Assembly: GCF_003286085.1 (NCBI RefSeq)
Contig: NW_020825342.1
Span: 1-64,000, forward strand
From: Drosophila persimilis
Taxonomy: Eukaryota; Arthropoda; Insecta; Diptera; Drosophilidae
DNA length: 64,000 bases
Reading direction: 5' to 3'
The notes beneath the pieces were generated by a model. That model made no database searches. It saw only the letters and a program-made list of their open reading frames with translations, and was not told where the DNA came from. Shown here piece by piece: positions 63,955 to 64,000 of this stretch (position 1 is its first letter; each line of letters begins with the position of its first letter). The translations under genes were made by a program, and so were the position numbers.

Positions 63955-64000
63955 ACGAGATTATAGGCACCGAAGTCGTCGCATTGCCAGCTCTCTGGAG

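Larger units (their letters stand above)
60416..64000 (-). mobile_element. BEL/Pao element, minus strand, runs off the right edge
   Basis: Pol segments in order on the minus strand are RT, RNase H, integrase and the DUF5641-like C-terminus. The RT and RNase H frame looks intact over 600 codons; integrase is in two frames. The 5' half of the element is outside the window. It is different from the BEL element of blocks A and B. Confidence 0.88.

Overview
The window is a nest of transposable elements with no recognisable host gene, rRNA, tRNA or CRISPR. The organism is almost certainly a Drosophila or close relative. Evidence: errantivirus-type gypsy/17.6-like elements with Env, tRNA-Ser and tRNA-Lys primer sites, a 412/mdg1-like element, BEL/Pao elements, a LOA/I-like LINE with DUF4780 and RNase H, and many DINE-1 (INE-1, Helentron-type) copies with the usual CCGTC/CTGTC tract. 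The density of nested, broken copies suggests pericentromeric, dot-chromosome or Y heterochromatin; a piRNA cluster is possible but unproven. Species is not determined. || Layout. 1-6967: near-complete 17.6/297-like LTR element (gag, pol, env all open; two 1-nt indels between LTRs). 6968-7027: AT repeat and a 22-nt LTR scrap. 7028-23076 (block A) and 23077-41033 (block B): two tandem copies of one mosaic made of Helitron pieces, a gypsy-type element whose Gag carries a degenerate RING finger, a DINE-1, another Helitron piece, a BEL/Pao element, a Helitron piece and a DINE-1. Block A later gained a LINE (17374-21798, 10-bp target duplication). Block B gained a DINE-1 (24257-25380) and a defective gypsy (25771-32663, identical 532-bp LTRs, TGCA target duplication) that itself holds a DINE-1. 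Because A and B are copies, each supplies the empty site for insertions in the other. 41034-55050: a 412/mdg1-like element split by a DINE-1 (42134-43238) and by a complete long-LTR gypsy-type element (44619-53006, AAGA target duplication) whose LTRs contain a 36-37 bp minisatellite. 55055-60415: a second 17.6/297-like element, with an internal tandem duplication and two DINE-1 forms (132 bp and 1092 bp). 60416-64000: a BEL/Pao element on the minus strand running off the window. || How the parts relate: Gag/Pol/Env sets belong to separate retroelements, most broken by stops, frameshifts, deletions or nested insertions. The best preserved are the 1-6967 element and the 44619-53006 element. DINE-1 insertions share exact termini (TATACCCG... 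to ...CCCTCGT) and leave no target duplication, as expected for Helentron-type rolling-circle insertion.
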